Below are positions 17,082 to 24,916 of a stretch of DNA of 40,099 nucleotides, one piece after another. Origin of the DNA: Lapidilactobacillus concavus DSM 17758 (GTDB lineage: Bacteria > Bacillota > Bacilli > Lactobacillales > Lactobacillaceae); contig NZ_AZFX01000059.1 in assembly GCF_001435835.1 (NCBI RefSeq), positions 21,212-61,310 of the forward strand. The letters are read 5' to 3'. The position numbers were made by a program, and so were the translations under genes. Under the pieces are notes generated by a model. That model saw only the letters and a list, made by a program, of their open reading frames with translations, ran no database searches and had not been told where the DNA came from. Each line of letters starts with the position of its first letter. Position 1 is the first letter of the stretch.

Positions 17082-18488
17082 TTAATTTGCAATATTATCT
17101 TCTGGTAATTCTGGAGAATCTGGAATCACCAATGAGGGCAGATTGACATGTGCCTGTCGCTGATATCGATCAAACAAATCACGTTGTAATTGATTGTGCG
17201 GTGGGCACGGTTCAGCGGCAAATCCACGATAAACAGGCGAGGGATTCAGCTGTGATAACAACTGAAATTCAGCCGCAAGTTGTAAGCCATACTGACTCAA
17301 CGAATTTTGACGAATACGTGGTAACAATTGACCGGAAGTTGTTAAGTTAGGTCGGCGAATGGCTTCAATCATTCGCCGCAGCATTGCCGTATATTCGGGT
17401 GCCAAGTTGGCACGCCGCACTAGTTTTTGTAGTTGGTGTAGCAGATTCAAGGCATCCTGTTGTTGACAACAACTGCGATACGGATGTTCCAATGAGACTT
17501 GGTCGTTCTTAAAACTCGCGGCAGTTAGCGCTTCCGGATCCTGACTCGGTGAGACCATGAAGTAAAACGCCATTAGCTGAATCAGCAATAACGTGTCGCG
17601 CTGAATCCCGATGTCACTGACTGGATCGAGGTCCAGCATTCGCAGCTCGATGTGGCTAACGCCCTCAGCCAACATGGCGTCCAAACCAGCCATATGGCGC
17701 AAACGCACGGGCTCATGATAAGCCGATGCCGCCAATAACTCATCACTAGCTACGCCCGCCTTGATTCTGTCGATGTAGGCTTCAACGGAGCGATAATCGC
17801 CTTTAAACTCTTGTGCGTAACCGTACCCGTATTCGCGAGAATTGCGAAGTGAGCGCACCGGTTGCTCTGGTAATTGACTGAGATAATGTTGCTCGGCAAT
17901 TGGACTGGCACCCTTTAAGTAGGTCAACAGCCAACGGTAATGCATGAACCCCACGGCTTGTTTCAACATCAAGTCATCTCTGACCCGCTGCTGTTTACGC
18001 CGCATCCGCAATGCAATTGCATTTGTCCACGCCGTCGTCGGTCCTAAGTTGACATGAATACCAGACGCCGCCCCATCGAGTTTGCCAAAACGGCGACTGA
18101 TTTCTTCAAAATAAGCTACCTTCTTCGGACTATCATTGGCGTAAACCAATTCACTGTGATCCGCTGTTAACTTCGGCGGCATCGAAAATGGCCACAGATA
18201 CTCTCCTGCCGCCAACGCCGCACGCAGGGTGTGATCTAAAGCTCGTGCATCGTGTAAAACTTGATCAATCGAACCAGCAACAGGTGTGATCAACTCGCTT
18301 TGTGACTCGAAGAAATCATTTTTTAAATACGGATTGCGGCTCTGTTCACCGAGCATCGCCGGATAAGGCGCTTGACTGATGTAACCTTCCGAATCGATTC
18401 GGTGCCGCTCGACTTCCAGTCCCCAAGTAAATCCGCGGGCAAAATCACCCACGCCTAATTTCAAAATTGATTTACCGTAGTCGTCCAT
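17082..18488 (-). CDS. gshA: Glutamate--cysteine ligase
   Basis: A 468-residue gamma-glutamylcysteine synthetase. It ligates glutamate and cysteine with ATP, the first step of glutathione synthesis. The N-terminal core has the family layout: GLEVERHRIDSEG, then NPYLKNDFFESQSELITPVA, then YLWPFSMPP and GIHVNLG. SHIELRMLDLDPVSDIGI is a later metal/ATP motif. It lacks the ATP-grasp domain that bifunctional GshF proteins carry after this region, and its length equals the ligase part alone. GGAGGC lies 8 bp before ATG 18488. No glutathione synthetase gene is in the window, so the cell may make gamma-glutamylcysteine or encode the second step elsewhere. Confidence 0.92.
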   Translation of the reverse strand: MDDYGKSILKLGVGDFARGFTWGLEVERHRIDSEGYISQAPYPAMLGEQSRNPYLKNDFFESQSELITPVAGSIDQVLHDARALDHTLRAALAAGEYLWPFSMPPKLTADHSELVYANDSPKKVAYFEEISRRFGKLDGAASGIHVNLGPTTAWTNAIALRMRRKQQRVRDDLMLKQAVGFMHYRWLLTYLKGASPIAEQHYLSQLPEQPVRSLRNSREYGYGYAQEFKGDYRSVEAYIDRIKAGVASDELLAASAYHEPVRLRHMAGLDAMLAEGVSHIELRMLDLDPVSDIGIQRDTLLLIQLMAFYFMVSPSQDPEALTAASFKNDQVSLEHPYRSCCQQQDALNLLHQLQKLVRRANLAPEYTAMLRRMIEAIRRPNLTTSGQLLPRIRQNSLSQYGLQLAAEFQLLSQLNPSPVYRGFAAEPCPPHNQLQRDLFDRYQRQAHVNLPSLVIPDSPELPEDNIAN

Positions 18489-18742
18489 TGGTTATGCCTC
18501 CAGTGTTGAAATTGATTATTTTTGATTGTCTATTTCTTCCAATAACTTATTATCTCTATTGTCCTACCATTATCGTAGCTCACTGGTCGCTGTCAATTCT
18601 AGAAATATGCTGTTGAAGTTGGCTCATTGGATCGACGTCTTGCGATGACTAATCATCGAACCGCCGAAAACCAAGTGATTCATGGCTTCGTGGGAGTTTG
18701 GCTCCTTCATCTTTGAAATAATCAATTTTAGCACCGAAATTG
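18489..18742. other. Intergenic region between gshA and the P-type ATPase
   Basis: This divergent region must hold the gshA promoter. I see no small ORF with a ribosome site, no repeat and no recognisable riboswitch fold. Confidence 0.4.
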
Positions 18743-18771
18743 TTTTACTTTTCTCTGGAAATGGTTATGAT
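18743..18771 (+). promoter_or_regulatory. Possible promoter of the P-type ATPase gene
   Basis: TTTACT (18743-18748) and TATGAT (18766-18771) are spaced by 17 bp, about 100 bp before the start codon. Both boxes match the vegetative consensus only partly. Confidence 0.4.
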
Positions 18772-18870
18772 AAGACATGTTCCAAGATAGAAATTTATAA
18801 CTGAAAACGTTTATTACCTTTGATTATTCAATTATTCTTCTATTTTATGCATTTTGAAAAGAGGGTATTC

Positions 18871-21639
18871 ATGATGGCAGAACAAAAAACGGGACGCGAC
18901 TTCGCCGCAGCGGAGCTTCAAAGCGTCTACCAAGATCTAAAGTCGACGCCATCCGGGATTACTTCAGAAGAGGCTGCTAAACGGCTCGCCGAAGTGGGAC
19001 CGAACACGATCCAAAAACGTCAGAAAGAATCACAGCTCAAACTATTTGCCAAAAATTTCATCAGTTTAATGGCAATACTGCTCTGGGTTAGTGGGTTCAT
19101 CGCAATCATCGCGGGGACCACTGAACTGGGGATTGCTATTTGGTGCGTCAATCTGATCAACGGCTGTTTCAGCTACTATCAGCAACGCGCCGCTCAAAAA
19201 GCAACCGATTCACTACTCAAAATGTTGCCATCTTACACCAAGGTGCTCCGCAATGGTGAACCGCAACAAATTGAGACTTCTCAAATGGTCCCCGGCGATG
19301 TTTTTTTGCTCCAAGCCGGTGACGCCGTACCAACCGACGCACGAATCATCGAGGCAACTTCATTACAAGTTGATGAGTCGGCATTGACGGGCGAATCTGT
19401 ACCTGAGTCTAAGATTGCAGCGTACCACGCAGGCGAAGGTCAGTTTGCGGAGAGCAATTTGATTTACGCAGGAACCAACGTCGGCAGCGGCACGGCAACG
19501 GCAATCACCTTATTCACCGGAATGGCAACTGAATTTGGTAAAATTGCCAAGTTAACACATAACCAGAGACGCTCGATCAGCCCGCTTCAGCTGGAATTAA
19601 ATCGATTAACAAAACAAATTTCGATGATTGCCATCGCGATTGGGACTGCCTTTTTCATCGCCGCCATTTTCTTCGTCAAGTATCCGGTGGCCCAATCATT
19701 TATTTTTGCCTTAGGGATGATCGTTGCCTTTATTCCTGAGGGCTTGTTGCCAACGGTGACCCTGTCACTGGCACGTGGTGTTCAACGAATGGCGAAGAAT
19801 CACGCCTTAGTCAAGGATCTTGATAGCATCGAAACGCTTGGTGAGACTACCGTGATCTGCTCGGACAAGACCGGAACACTCACGCAGAATCAAATGACGA
19901 TCGATCATGTCTGGCTACCAAGTAAAACTTACGATGTGACGGGTAAGGGCTATGCTAACAATGGGAAAATCCAATACCAGGGACAAGACATTACGCTGGC
20001 ACAAGAGCCCGACCTCGAACGCTTGATCAAAGTCGCCGCGTTGGATAACGACACCGAGGTTCAAATGGTCGATGGTAAAGCCAAGATCTTAGGCACGCCT
20101 ACTGAAGCATCGTTGATTATTCTGGCGCAAAAGGCTGGTTTCGATCTCACTCAGCGCCAGAAACAATTCCCACGACTCAAAGAGTTTCCCTTCGATTCAG
20201 AACGCAAACGCATGTCCACCATCCATCAAATCGATTCACAACATGCTCGACTTTGTTTGAAAGGCTCACTAAGTGATACGTTGAAATGGTGTCCTTATCT
20301 TCTAGATCAAGGAAAAATTCGGCCGTTGACACCAGAAGATCGTGCGAACATCGATCGGATCAATCAGACCTATGCCTCACAAGGTCTACGGTCAATGGCG
20401 ATTGCCTATCGTGACTTTGATGCCCAAACCACGACTGATCAAATCCAGCAATTATCAATCGAGACAGCCGAACAAGAACTTGTCTTTGTTGGTCTCGTTG
20501 CCATGTCCGATCCGCCCCGAGAAGAAGTGTTCGACGCCGTCAAAAAGTGTCATGAAGCCCATATTAAGATCATCATGGTCACTGGTGACAGCACCCTAAC
20601 GGCGAAATCCATCGCCACGCAGATAGGAATCGTCAGCGATCGGGCTCGCGTCATTACCGGAACCGAGTTGGATCAGATGAGTGAAGATGATTTAAGCGCG
20701 GCGCTAGCCGGTGAAGTGATTTTCGCCCGAGTTGCGCCTGAACAGAAATATAAAATCGTCTCAACCTTACAAGCACGCGGCGAAATCGTTGCGTCGACCG
20801 GGGATGGCGTCAATGACGCACCTGCCCTCAAGAAAGCAGATATTGGCGTGGCCATGGGTAAAATGGGCACCGATGTCGCAAAAGATGCCGCCGATATGAT
20901 TCTGACCGATGATAACTTTGCCTCGATCGTCGCTGCAATCGAAGAAGGTCGTGCCGTTTACAGCAATATTCAAAAATTCTTGATCTACATCTTAACTTCG
21001 AATGTTCCCGAAGCAATGCCTTCAATTCTCTTCTTATTCAGTCGTGGTTTGATTCCACTTCCATTGACTGTCATGCAGATTTTGACTGTTGATTTAGGAA
21101 CTGACTTAATTCCTGCCATCGGCTTGGGCTCCGAGCAAGCTGAACCAGGCATTATGAAACAGCCGCCACGTCGTCGTGATGCCCATCTTTTGAACAAGTC
21201 GGTGATCTGGAAAGCCTTCGCGTGGTATGGCTTGATTGCCTCGGCAATTTCCACATTTTCCTACTTCTTTACCAACCTGCAAAATGGCTGGCCTCAAGTT
21301 CCACTCTTTAGCACAGGGTACAACTACCGGGAAGCAACCACAATGACACTTGCTGCCATCGTCTTCACGCAGATTGCCGCAGTGATGAATTGTCGCACTC
21401 AGCGTGCCTCGGTCTTCAGCAACGGTCTCTTCTCGAATCGGTTGATCTGGTTCGGTATTTTCTTTGAAGTCGCTCTGTTGGCCACACTGGTTTACACACC
21501 ATTCCTGCAGGATCTCTTCAACACCGCAACACTGAATGGACGCGACTGGCTCTTCTTGATTACAATTCCAATCCCACTCTTCTTAATTGAAGAAGCCCGC
21601 AAGTTCATCTCAAGAAAAATAGCGACAAACACGCACTAG
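18871..21639 (+). CDS. Cation-translocating P-type ATPase, P2 type (Na+/K+-ATPase-like motifs)
   Basis: A 922-residue P-type ATPase. Seen in order: N-terminal cation-ATPase domain; TGES (173-176); PEGL in helix M4 (289-292); CSDKTGTLT with phosphorylated D332; GDGVND (644-649); NVPE in M5 (711-714); and DLGTD in M6 (741-745) followed by GSEQAEPGIMKQPPR. The M4, M6 and following-loop wording is closer to the Na+/K+-ATPase group (P2C) than to calcium pumps, so Na+, K+ or H+ are more likely substrates than Ca2+. That is inference. GAGGG lies 5 bp before ATG 18871, and a second ATG follows it. A 53-residue membrane gene follows by 34 bp. Confidence 0.92.
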   Translation: MMAEQKTGRDFAAAELQSVYQDLKSTPSGITSEEAAKRLAEVGPNTIQKRQKESQLKLFAKNFISLMAILLWVSGFIAIIAGTTELGIAIWCVNLINGCFSYYQQRAAQKATDSLLKMLPSYTKVLRNGEPQQIETSQMVPGDVFLLQAGDAVPTDARIIEATSLQVDESALTGESVPESKIAAYHAGEGQFAESNLIYAGTNVGSGTATAITLFTGMATEFGKIAKLTHNQRRSISPLQLELNRLTKQISMIAIAIGTAFFIAAIFFVKYPVAQSFIFALGMIVAFIPEGLLPTVTLSLARGVQRMAKNHALVKDLDSIETLGETTVICSDKTGTLTQNQMTIDHVWLPSKTYDVTGKGYANNGKIQYQGQDITLAQEPDLERLIKVAALDNDTEVQMVDGKAKILGTPTEASLIILAQKAGFDLTQRQKQFPRLKEFPFDSERKRMSTIHQIDSQHARLCLKGSLSDTLKWCPYLLDQGKIRPLTPEDRANIDRINQTYASQGLRSMAIAYRDFDAQTTTDQIQQLSIETAEQELVFVGLVAMSDPPREEVFDAVKKCHEAHIKIIMVTGDSTLTAKSIATQIGIVSDRARVITGTELDQMSEDDLSAALAGEVIFARVAPEQKYKIVSTLQARGEIVASTGDGVNDAPALKKADIGVAMGKMGTDVAKDAADMILTDDNFASIVAAIEEGRAVYSNIQKFLIYILTSNVPEAMPSILFLFSRGLIPLPLTVMQILTVDLGTDLIPAIGLGSEQAEPGIMKQPPRRRDAHLLNKSVIWKAFAWYGLIASAISTFSYFFTNLQNGWPQVPLFSTGYNYREATTMTLAAIVFTQIAAVMNCRTQRASVFSNGLFSNRLIWFGIFFEVALLATLVYTPFLQDLFNTATLNGRDWLFLITIPIPLFLIEEARKFISRKIATNTH

Positions 21640-21673
21640 TTGCGAATTAAATGACCTTCACTGGAGGATTCAA

Positions 21674-21835
21674 ATGACCACCTATCTTGCTCTATTATTG
21701 GTTATTGATCTGATTTTATTGATCATTGCGCTGAAAACTCATCACAAAAAACTATTCTGGGTGGTTGGCTTTCTGACCACGTTCCTGATCCTAGTTGTGT
21801 TGTGGCTCGTCTTAGTCCTGATCCCAGCCATGTGA
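21674..21835 (+). CDS. Small membrane protein downstream of the P-type ATPase
   Basis: A 53-residue ORF beginning MTTYLALLLVIDLILL and ending LVLIPAM. It has two hydrophobic helices (about residues 4-20 and 28-51) joined by a short basic turn (KTHHKK), and almost nothing else. GGAGG lies 6 bp before the ATG and a clear terminator follows. The 34-bp gap to the ATPase means the two are almost certainly co-transcribed. Small membrane proteins often modulate P-type pumps (KdpF in bacteria, phospholamban and FXYD in animals), so a regulatory subunit is a reasonable guess. I see no sequence match to those proteins. Confidence 0.72.
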   Translation: MTTYLALLLVIDLILLIIALKTHHKKLFWVVGFLTTFLILVVLWLVLVLIPAM

Positions 21836-21837
21836 TT

Positions 21838-21893
21838 CAAAAAAGCTGTTAAATTGCGAGCGGAGTAAATCCGTTGCAATCTAACAGCTTTTT
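21838..21893. terminator. Intrinsic terminator between the ATPase operon and map
   Basis: AAAAGCTGTTA pairs with TAACAGCTTTT, and an inner stem (ATTGC with GCAAT) extends it. Runs of A and T on the flanks allow use from both sides, and map also ends nearby at 21915. Confidence 0.8.
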
Positions 21894-21914
21894 GTTTTTG
21901 AAGTCGGAATGAGA

Positions 21915-22712
21915 TTAAAGATACTTGGCGTCTTCAATTGGGTCTTGAGAAGTCAAAATCTTTGGACCATCTTTGGTAATCGCGATCGTATGCTCATATT
22001 GTGAGGACCAACCACCATCAGCCGTCACGTAATATTCCCAAGAATCATTAGGATCATTAACTTCCTTACTCATGATCTGCCAAGTTCCCTCGTTGATCAT
22101 GGGCTCGATCGTAATCGTCATGCCCTCTTTAAGACGCAACCCTTTGCCAGGTTCGCCATAAGCAGGAACGTTAGGTTGTTCGTGCATCGTTGGTTGGATA
22201 CCGTGTCCAATTAAGTCGCGCACGTCGCCATAGCCATTCTCGTTTTCGGTATAATTCTGAATCGCCCAGCCAATATCACCGAGACGATTGCCGATAACAC
22301 ACTGGTCAATACCAAGATAGAGGGCCTTCTTAGTCACATCCATCAGCTTTTGAATCTTAGGACTCACTTCGCCAACCGCATAACTCCAGCAAGAATCGCT
22401 CTGATAACCATCCAAGCTGACTGTCATATCGACCTTGACCAAGTCACCTTTTTTTAAAATTAAATTCTTACGAGGCGTCGCATGCGCCACTTCATCGTTG
22501 ACCGCGACACAAGTGGCATACTTGTAACCCTCAAAACCTTTTTCAGAGGGAACACCACCGTGACTCGTAATATAATGATCAGCAAACTCTTCAATTTCGA
22601 ATGAAGAAATACCGGGCTTAATAATATCGCGCAAACCGACATGAACTGCAGCTAAAAGTGCTCCAGACTTACGCATACCTTCGATTTCTCGTGGGGATTT
22701 CAATGTAATCAA
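21915..22712 (-). CDS. map: Methionine aminopeptidase, type I
   Basis: A 265-residue metalloprotease that removes the initiator methionine from new proteins. The pita-bread fold residues are visible: KVDMTVSLDGYQSD for the first metal Asp pair, LIGHGIQPTMHEQP for the His ligand, TIEPMINEG for a Glu, and QYEHTIAIT for the last Glu. It is slightly longer than the E. coli enzyme, with extra residues near WQIMSKEVNDPNDSWEYYVT. The start codon is TTG at 22712; GGAGGC lies 8 bp upstream and no in-frame ATG is close. A repeat island lies directly upstream, so its promoter must sit in or before that island. Confidence 0.95.
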   Translation of the reverse strand: MITLKSPREIEGMRKSGALLAAVHVGLRDIIKPGISSFEIEEFADHYITSHGGVPSEKGFEGYKYATCVAVNDEVAHATPRKNLILKKGDLVKVDMTVSLDGYQSDSCWSYAVGEVSPKIQKLMDVTKKALYLGIDQCVIGNRLGDIGWAIQNYTENENGYGDVRDLIGHGIQPTMHEQPNVPAYGEPGKGLRLKEGMTITIEPMINEGTWQIMSKEVNDPNDSWEYYVTADGGWSSQYEHTIAITKDGPKILTSQDPIEDAKYL

Positions 22713-22770
22713 TTTATGTTGCCTCCGTTCAGATTCAATTATACTCTAATGAAAATAATTTGAAAGTTGA

Positions 22771-23241
22771 GAGTGTGGAAGCCCACGGGTTTAATTCGAG
22801 GATTAACATGATTCAAACTTGAATCTGGTCTTAGATTCGAGTTTGAATGGTGTTAACCGGAAAATTAAGTGGGCTGTAACACGTTTAGAGTGTGGAACAA
22901 CGCGCTTTGCTTCTGAGCATTAACGATAATTTCTGAATGATTCGTGTAGCGAATCGTTTGGAAATTGTGGTTAAGCGCAAGAAGCTGCCTTGTGCAACAC
23001 GTTTAGAGTGTGGAAGCCCACGGGTTGAATTCGAGGATTAACATGATTCAAACTTGAATCTGGTTTTAGATTCGAGTTTGAATGGTGTTAACCGGAAAAT
23101 TCAGTGGGCTGCAACACGTTTCAGAGTGTGGAACAACGCGCTTTGCTTCTGAGCATTAACGATAATTTCTGAATGATTCGTGTAGCGAATCGTTTGGAAA
23201 TTGTGGTTAAGCGCAAGAAGCTGCCTTGTGCAACACGTTTA
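22771..23241. repeat. Tandem pair of alternating hairpin repeats (A-B-A-B), island 2
   Basis: Two near-identical 236-bp units lie head to tail. Each unit has hairpin A (22772-22884, 23008-23118) followed by hairpin B (22890-23001, 23126-23237). Hairpin A closes with GTGTGG..GCCCAC against GTGGGC..ACAC and has a long inner stem around GATTCAAACTTGAATCT. Hairpin B closes with GTGTGGAACAA against TTGTGCAACAC and ends in GATTCG/CGAATC. Short joints such as ACGTTTAGAGTGTGG link the units. No gene is carried. Confidence 0.85.
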
Positions 23242-23242
23242 G

Positions 23243-23600
23243 AGTGTGGAACAAGGCGCTTTGCTTATGGTCCGTCAGTCCGCTGCGCGGAAAGTAGTTG
23301 CCTTCGCTATGGGGCCGGCTTCAGGTTTTCAGAAACGTGTTCTGTCAGGCAGTCATTTCCGCTTAACAACAATTAACGGAATATTTGTGATACAAATCTT
23401 TCGTTAATTATCGTTAATGCTCAATGCCTAACCGCCTGACGTCACACTCTGAAAATCTTCCGCCTTCGATTTGAGCTTCTGTTTCACAGAATCTCAAATA
23501 CGACCCTGCAGTAAGTTCGCGAAAGCAAGCTTTCGCAAACAACTGCATTTCACAGCGCAACAACAACTTTCCGCTACGCTCCCTGACTCAGTTGGAAATG
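23243..23600. repeat. Composite foldback region, island 2 right part
   Basis: After a truncated B arm (23243-23268), a module CAGTCCGCTGCGCGGAAAGT leads to GGGGCCGGCTTCAGG. A nested hairpin follows at 23324-23457 (outer GGTTTTCAGA/TCTGAAAATC, inner GTCAGGC/GCCTGAC). Smaller hairpins lie at about 23466-23502 and 23519-23537. CAACAACTTTCCGCTACGC (23561-23579) is the imperfect inverted partner of 23282-23300. Its layout parallels 39979-40099 and, in reverse, island 1. A 67-codon frame at 23173-23376 runs through the repeats and is not a credible gene. Confidence 0.7.
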
Positions 23601-23738
23601 CGGCACTGGCTTTTAAAATCAAGTCAGCAAACCTACGATAATCACTTCAGCAAGCGATTCACTCGTGATGTCGACACAGAAATCACGGTGAAAAGTGGTC
23701 AGCAAGTTATAAAAACATGATTAGCGTACTCTAATCAC

Positions 23739-23766
23739 AAAAAAGATGGCAATCACCATCTTTTAT
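23739..23766. terminator. Terminator of the deoxynucleoside kinase gene
   Basis: AAAAGATGG pairs with CCATCTTTT around a short loop, with A and T runs on the flanks. It lies 26 bp past the kinase stop codon. Confidence 0.8.
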
Positions 23767-23791
23767 TTTTCACTGGGTTATTCACGTGAAT

Positions 23792-24436
23792 CTATAGTTT
23801 ACCCATTTCTCTTAACTTATCTTTGATCTGCTTGATAACCACTTGACGATCTTCAGGGTTCTCCACGAAATCATACTTGTCACCATCAATTCGAATCTTT
23901 GGTGAGTAATCATACTGATCATACCAAGGGCCATAATAGTTCAGAAGATTCTGATAGTATTCGACCAAGGTTGGGTCGTTTTTGATCTGCTCATATGAGC
24001 GACCACGTTTGGTGATTCGTTTGATCATCGTGTCATACGAAACGTCGATGTGAACAAGCAGGTCGGGGTTTTTCTTGGGCATGCCTTTGATTTCTTCCAT
24101 CATGTTAGCCAAGAGATCTTTATAGATTGCGACCTCAGTTTGGTTAGCACGCCCCATATCGGCGTTCATTTGGAAGAAAAGCGCATCTTCATAGATTGAA
24201 CGGTCGAGAACATTATTATCATCCGCTAAGGCAGCTTTGATACTGTGGAAACGCGTATTCAAGAAATAAATTTGCAACAGAAAAGCATATTTGCTTGGAT
24301 CTGCATAAAAAAGAGGTAATACAGGATTGTCATCAACACTTTCGTAGAAAGCTTTGGTGCCTAATTCTTTTGCAATCATTCCGGTAAGTGAAGATTTGCC
24401 TGCGCCAATTGCGCCACTGAGTACTAAAACTGTCAT
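23792..24436 (-). CDS. Deoxynucleoside kinase (deoxyadenosine/deoxyguanosine type)
   Basis: A 214-residue kinase that phosphorylates deoxynucleosides for salvage. The P-loop is SGAIGAGKSSLTG (about residues 7-19). The substrate motif is DRSIYEDALFF (about 78-88). The lid region is KRITKRGRSYEQ. It strongly resembles the dAK/dGK pair of Lactobacillus acidophilus, which start MTVxVLSGxIGAGKSSLT. Many lactobacilli carry two adjacent paralogues; only one is here. I use ATG 24436 and not the GTG one codon earlier, with GGAAAG about 6 bp upstream. Which purine it prefers cannot be told from the sequence. Confidence 0.9.
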   Translation of the reverse strand: MTVLVLSGAIGAGKSSLTGMIAKELGTKAFYESVDDNPVLPLFYADPSKYAFLLQIYFLNTRFHSIKAALADDNNVLDRSIYEDALFFQMNADMGRANQTEVAIYKDLLANMMEEIKGMPKKNPDLLVHIDVSYDTMIKRITKRGRSYEQIKNDPTLVEYYQNLLNYYGPWYDQYDYSPKIRIDGDKYDFVENPEDRQVVIKQIKDKLREMGKL

Positions 24437-24654
24437 CACGTTCTTTCCATTCTTTTTAGACTTGATCGTCTATCTAACTATTCGGAATTGCTGGGCGATC
24501 ATCAATTAATTGCGGGTGGTTCAACGTATTTTAAGTAAAAACGCGCCAAATCACCGCAGGAAAAATAACATTCGTTTTAAAGAACATTCTCCATAATACA
24601 CAATATATAGCCAATTTTCAATCAATTTTTCAAGATATGGTATTAAAATTCAGA
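24437..24654. other. Intergenic region upstream of the kinase gene
   Basis: This A/T-rich stretch holds the presumed promoter of the deoxynucleoside kinase gene. I see no gene or clear promoter pair in it. Confidence 0.3.
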
Positions 24655-24792
24655 GTGTGGAAGCCCACGGGTTGAATTTGAGGATTAACATGATTCAAAC
24701 TTGAATCTGGTTTTAGATTCGAGTTTGAATGGTATTAACCGGAAAATTTAGTGGGCTGCAACACGTTTAGAGTGTGGAACAAGGCGCTTTCG
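24655..24792. repeat. Third copy of hairpin A with a truncated B arm, island 3
   Basis: 24655-24765 repeats hairpin A of island 2 nearly base for base, including GATTCAAACTTGAATCTGG and the TTAACC/GGATTAA closing part. It is followed by AGAGTGTGGAACAAGGCGC, the first arm of hairpin B, which breaks off at about 24792. The remaining bases to 24916 hold no gene that I can support. Confidence 0.8.
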
Positions 24793-24916
24793 AATCGACA
24801 ATCAATCGATAAAAACTGAATCGACACAATATCGTGTATTTGACGCGCTATATTAATTGATGCGGATATTCCGCTTTGGATCTGTGCGTTACTTGTTTTT
24901 TTTCAGACTGGACGGT

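Noticed and set aside
18820-18870. Longer N terminus for the P-type ATPase starting at 18820
   Set aside because: The extra residues are hydrophobic and there is no ribosome site before 18820, whereas GAGGG directly precedes 18871.
23173-23376. 67-codon reading frame inside island 2
   Set aside because: It begins inside hairpin B and runs through the frame module. It has no ribosome site and its sequence is explained by the repeats.
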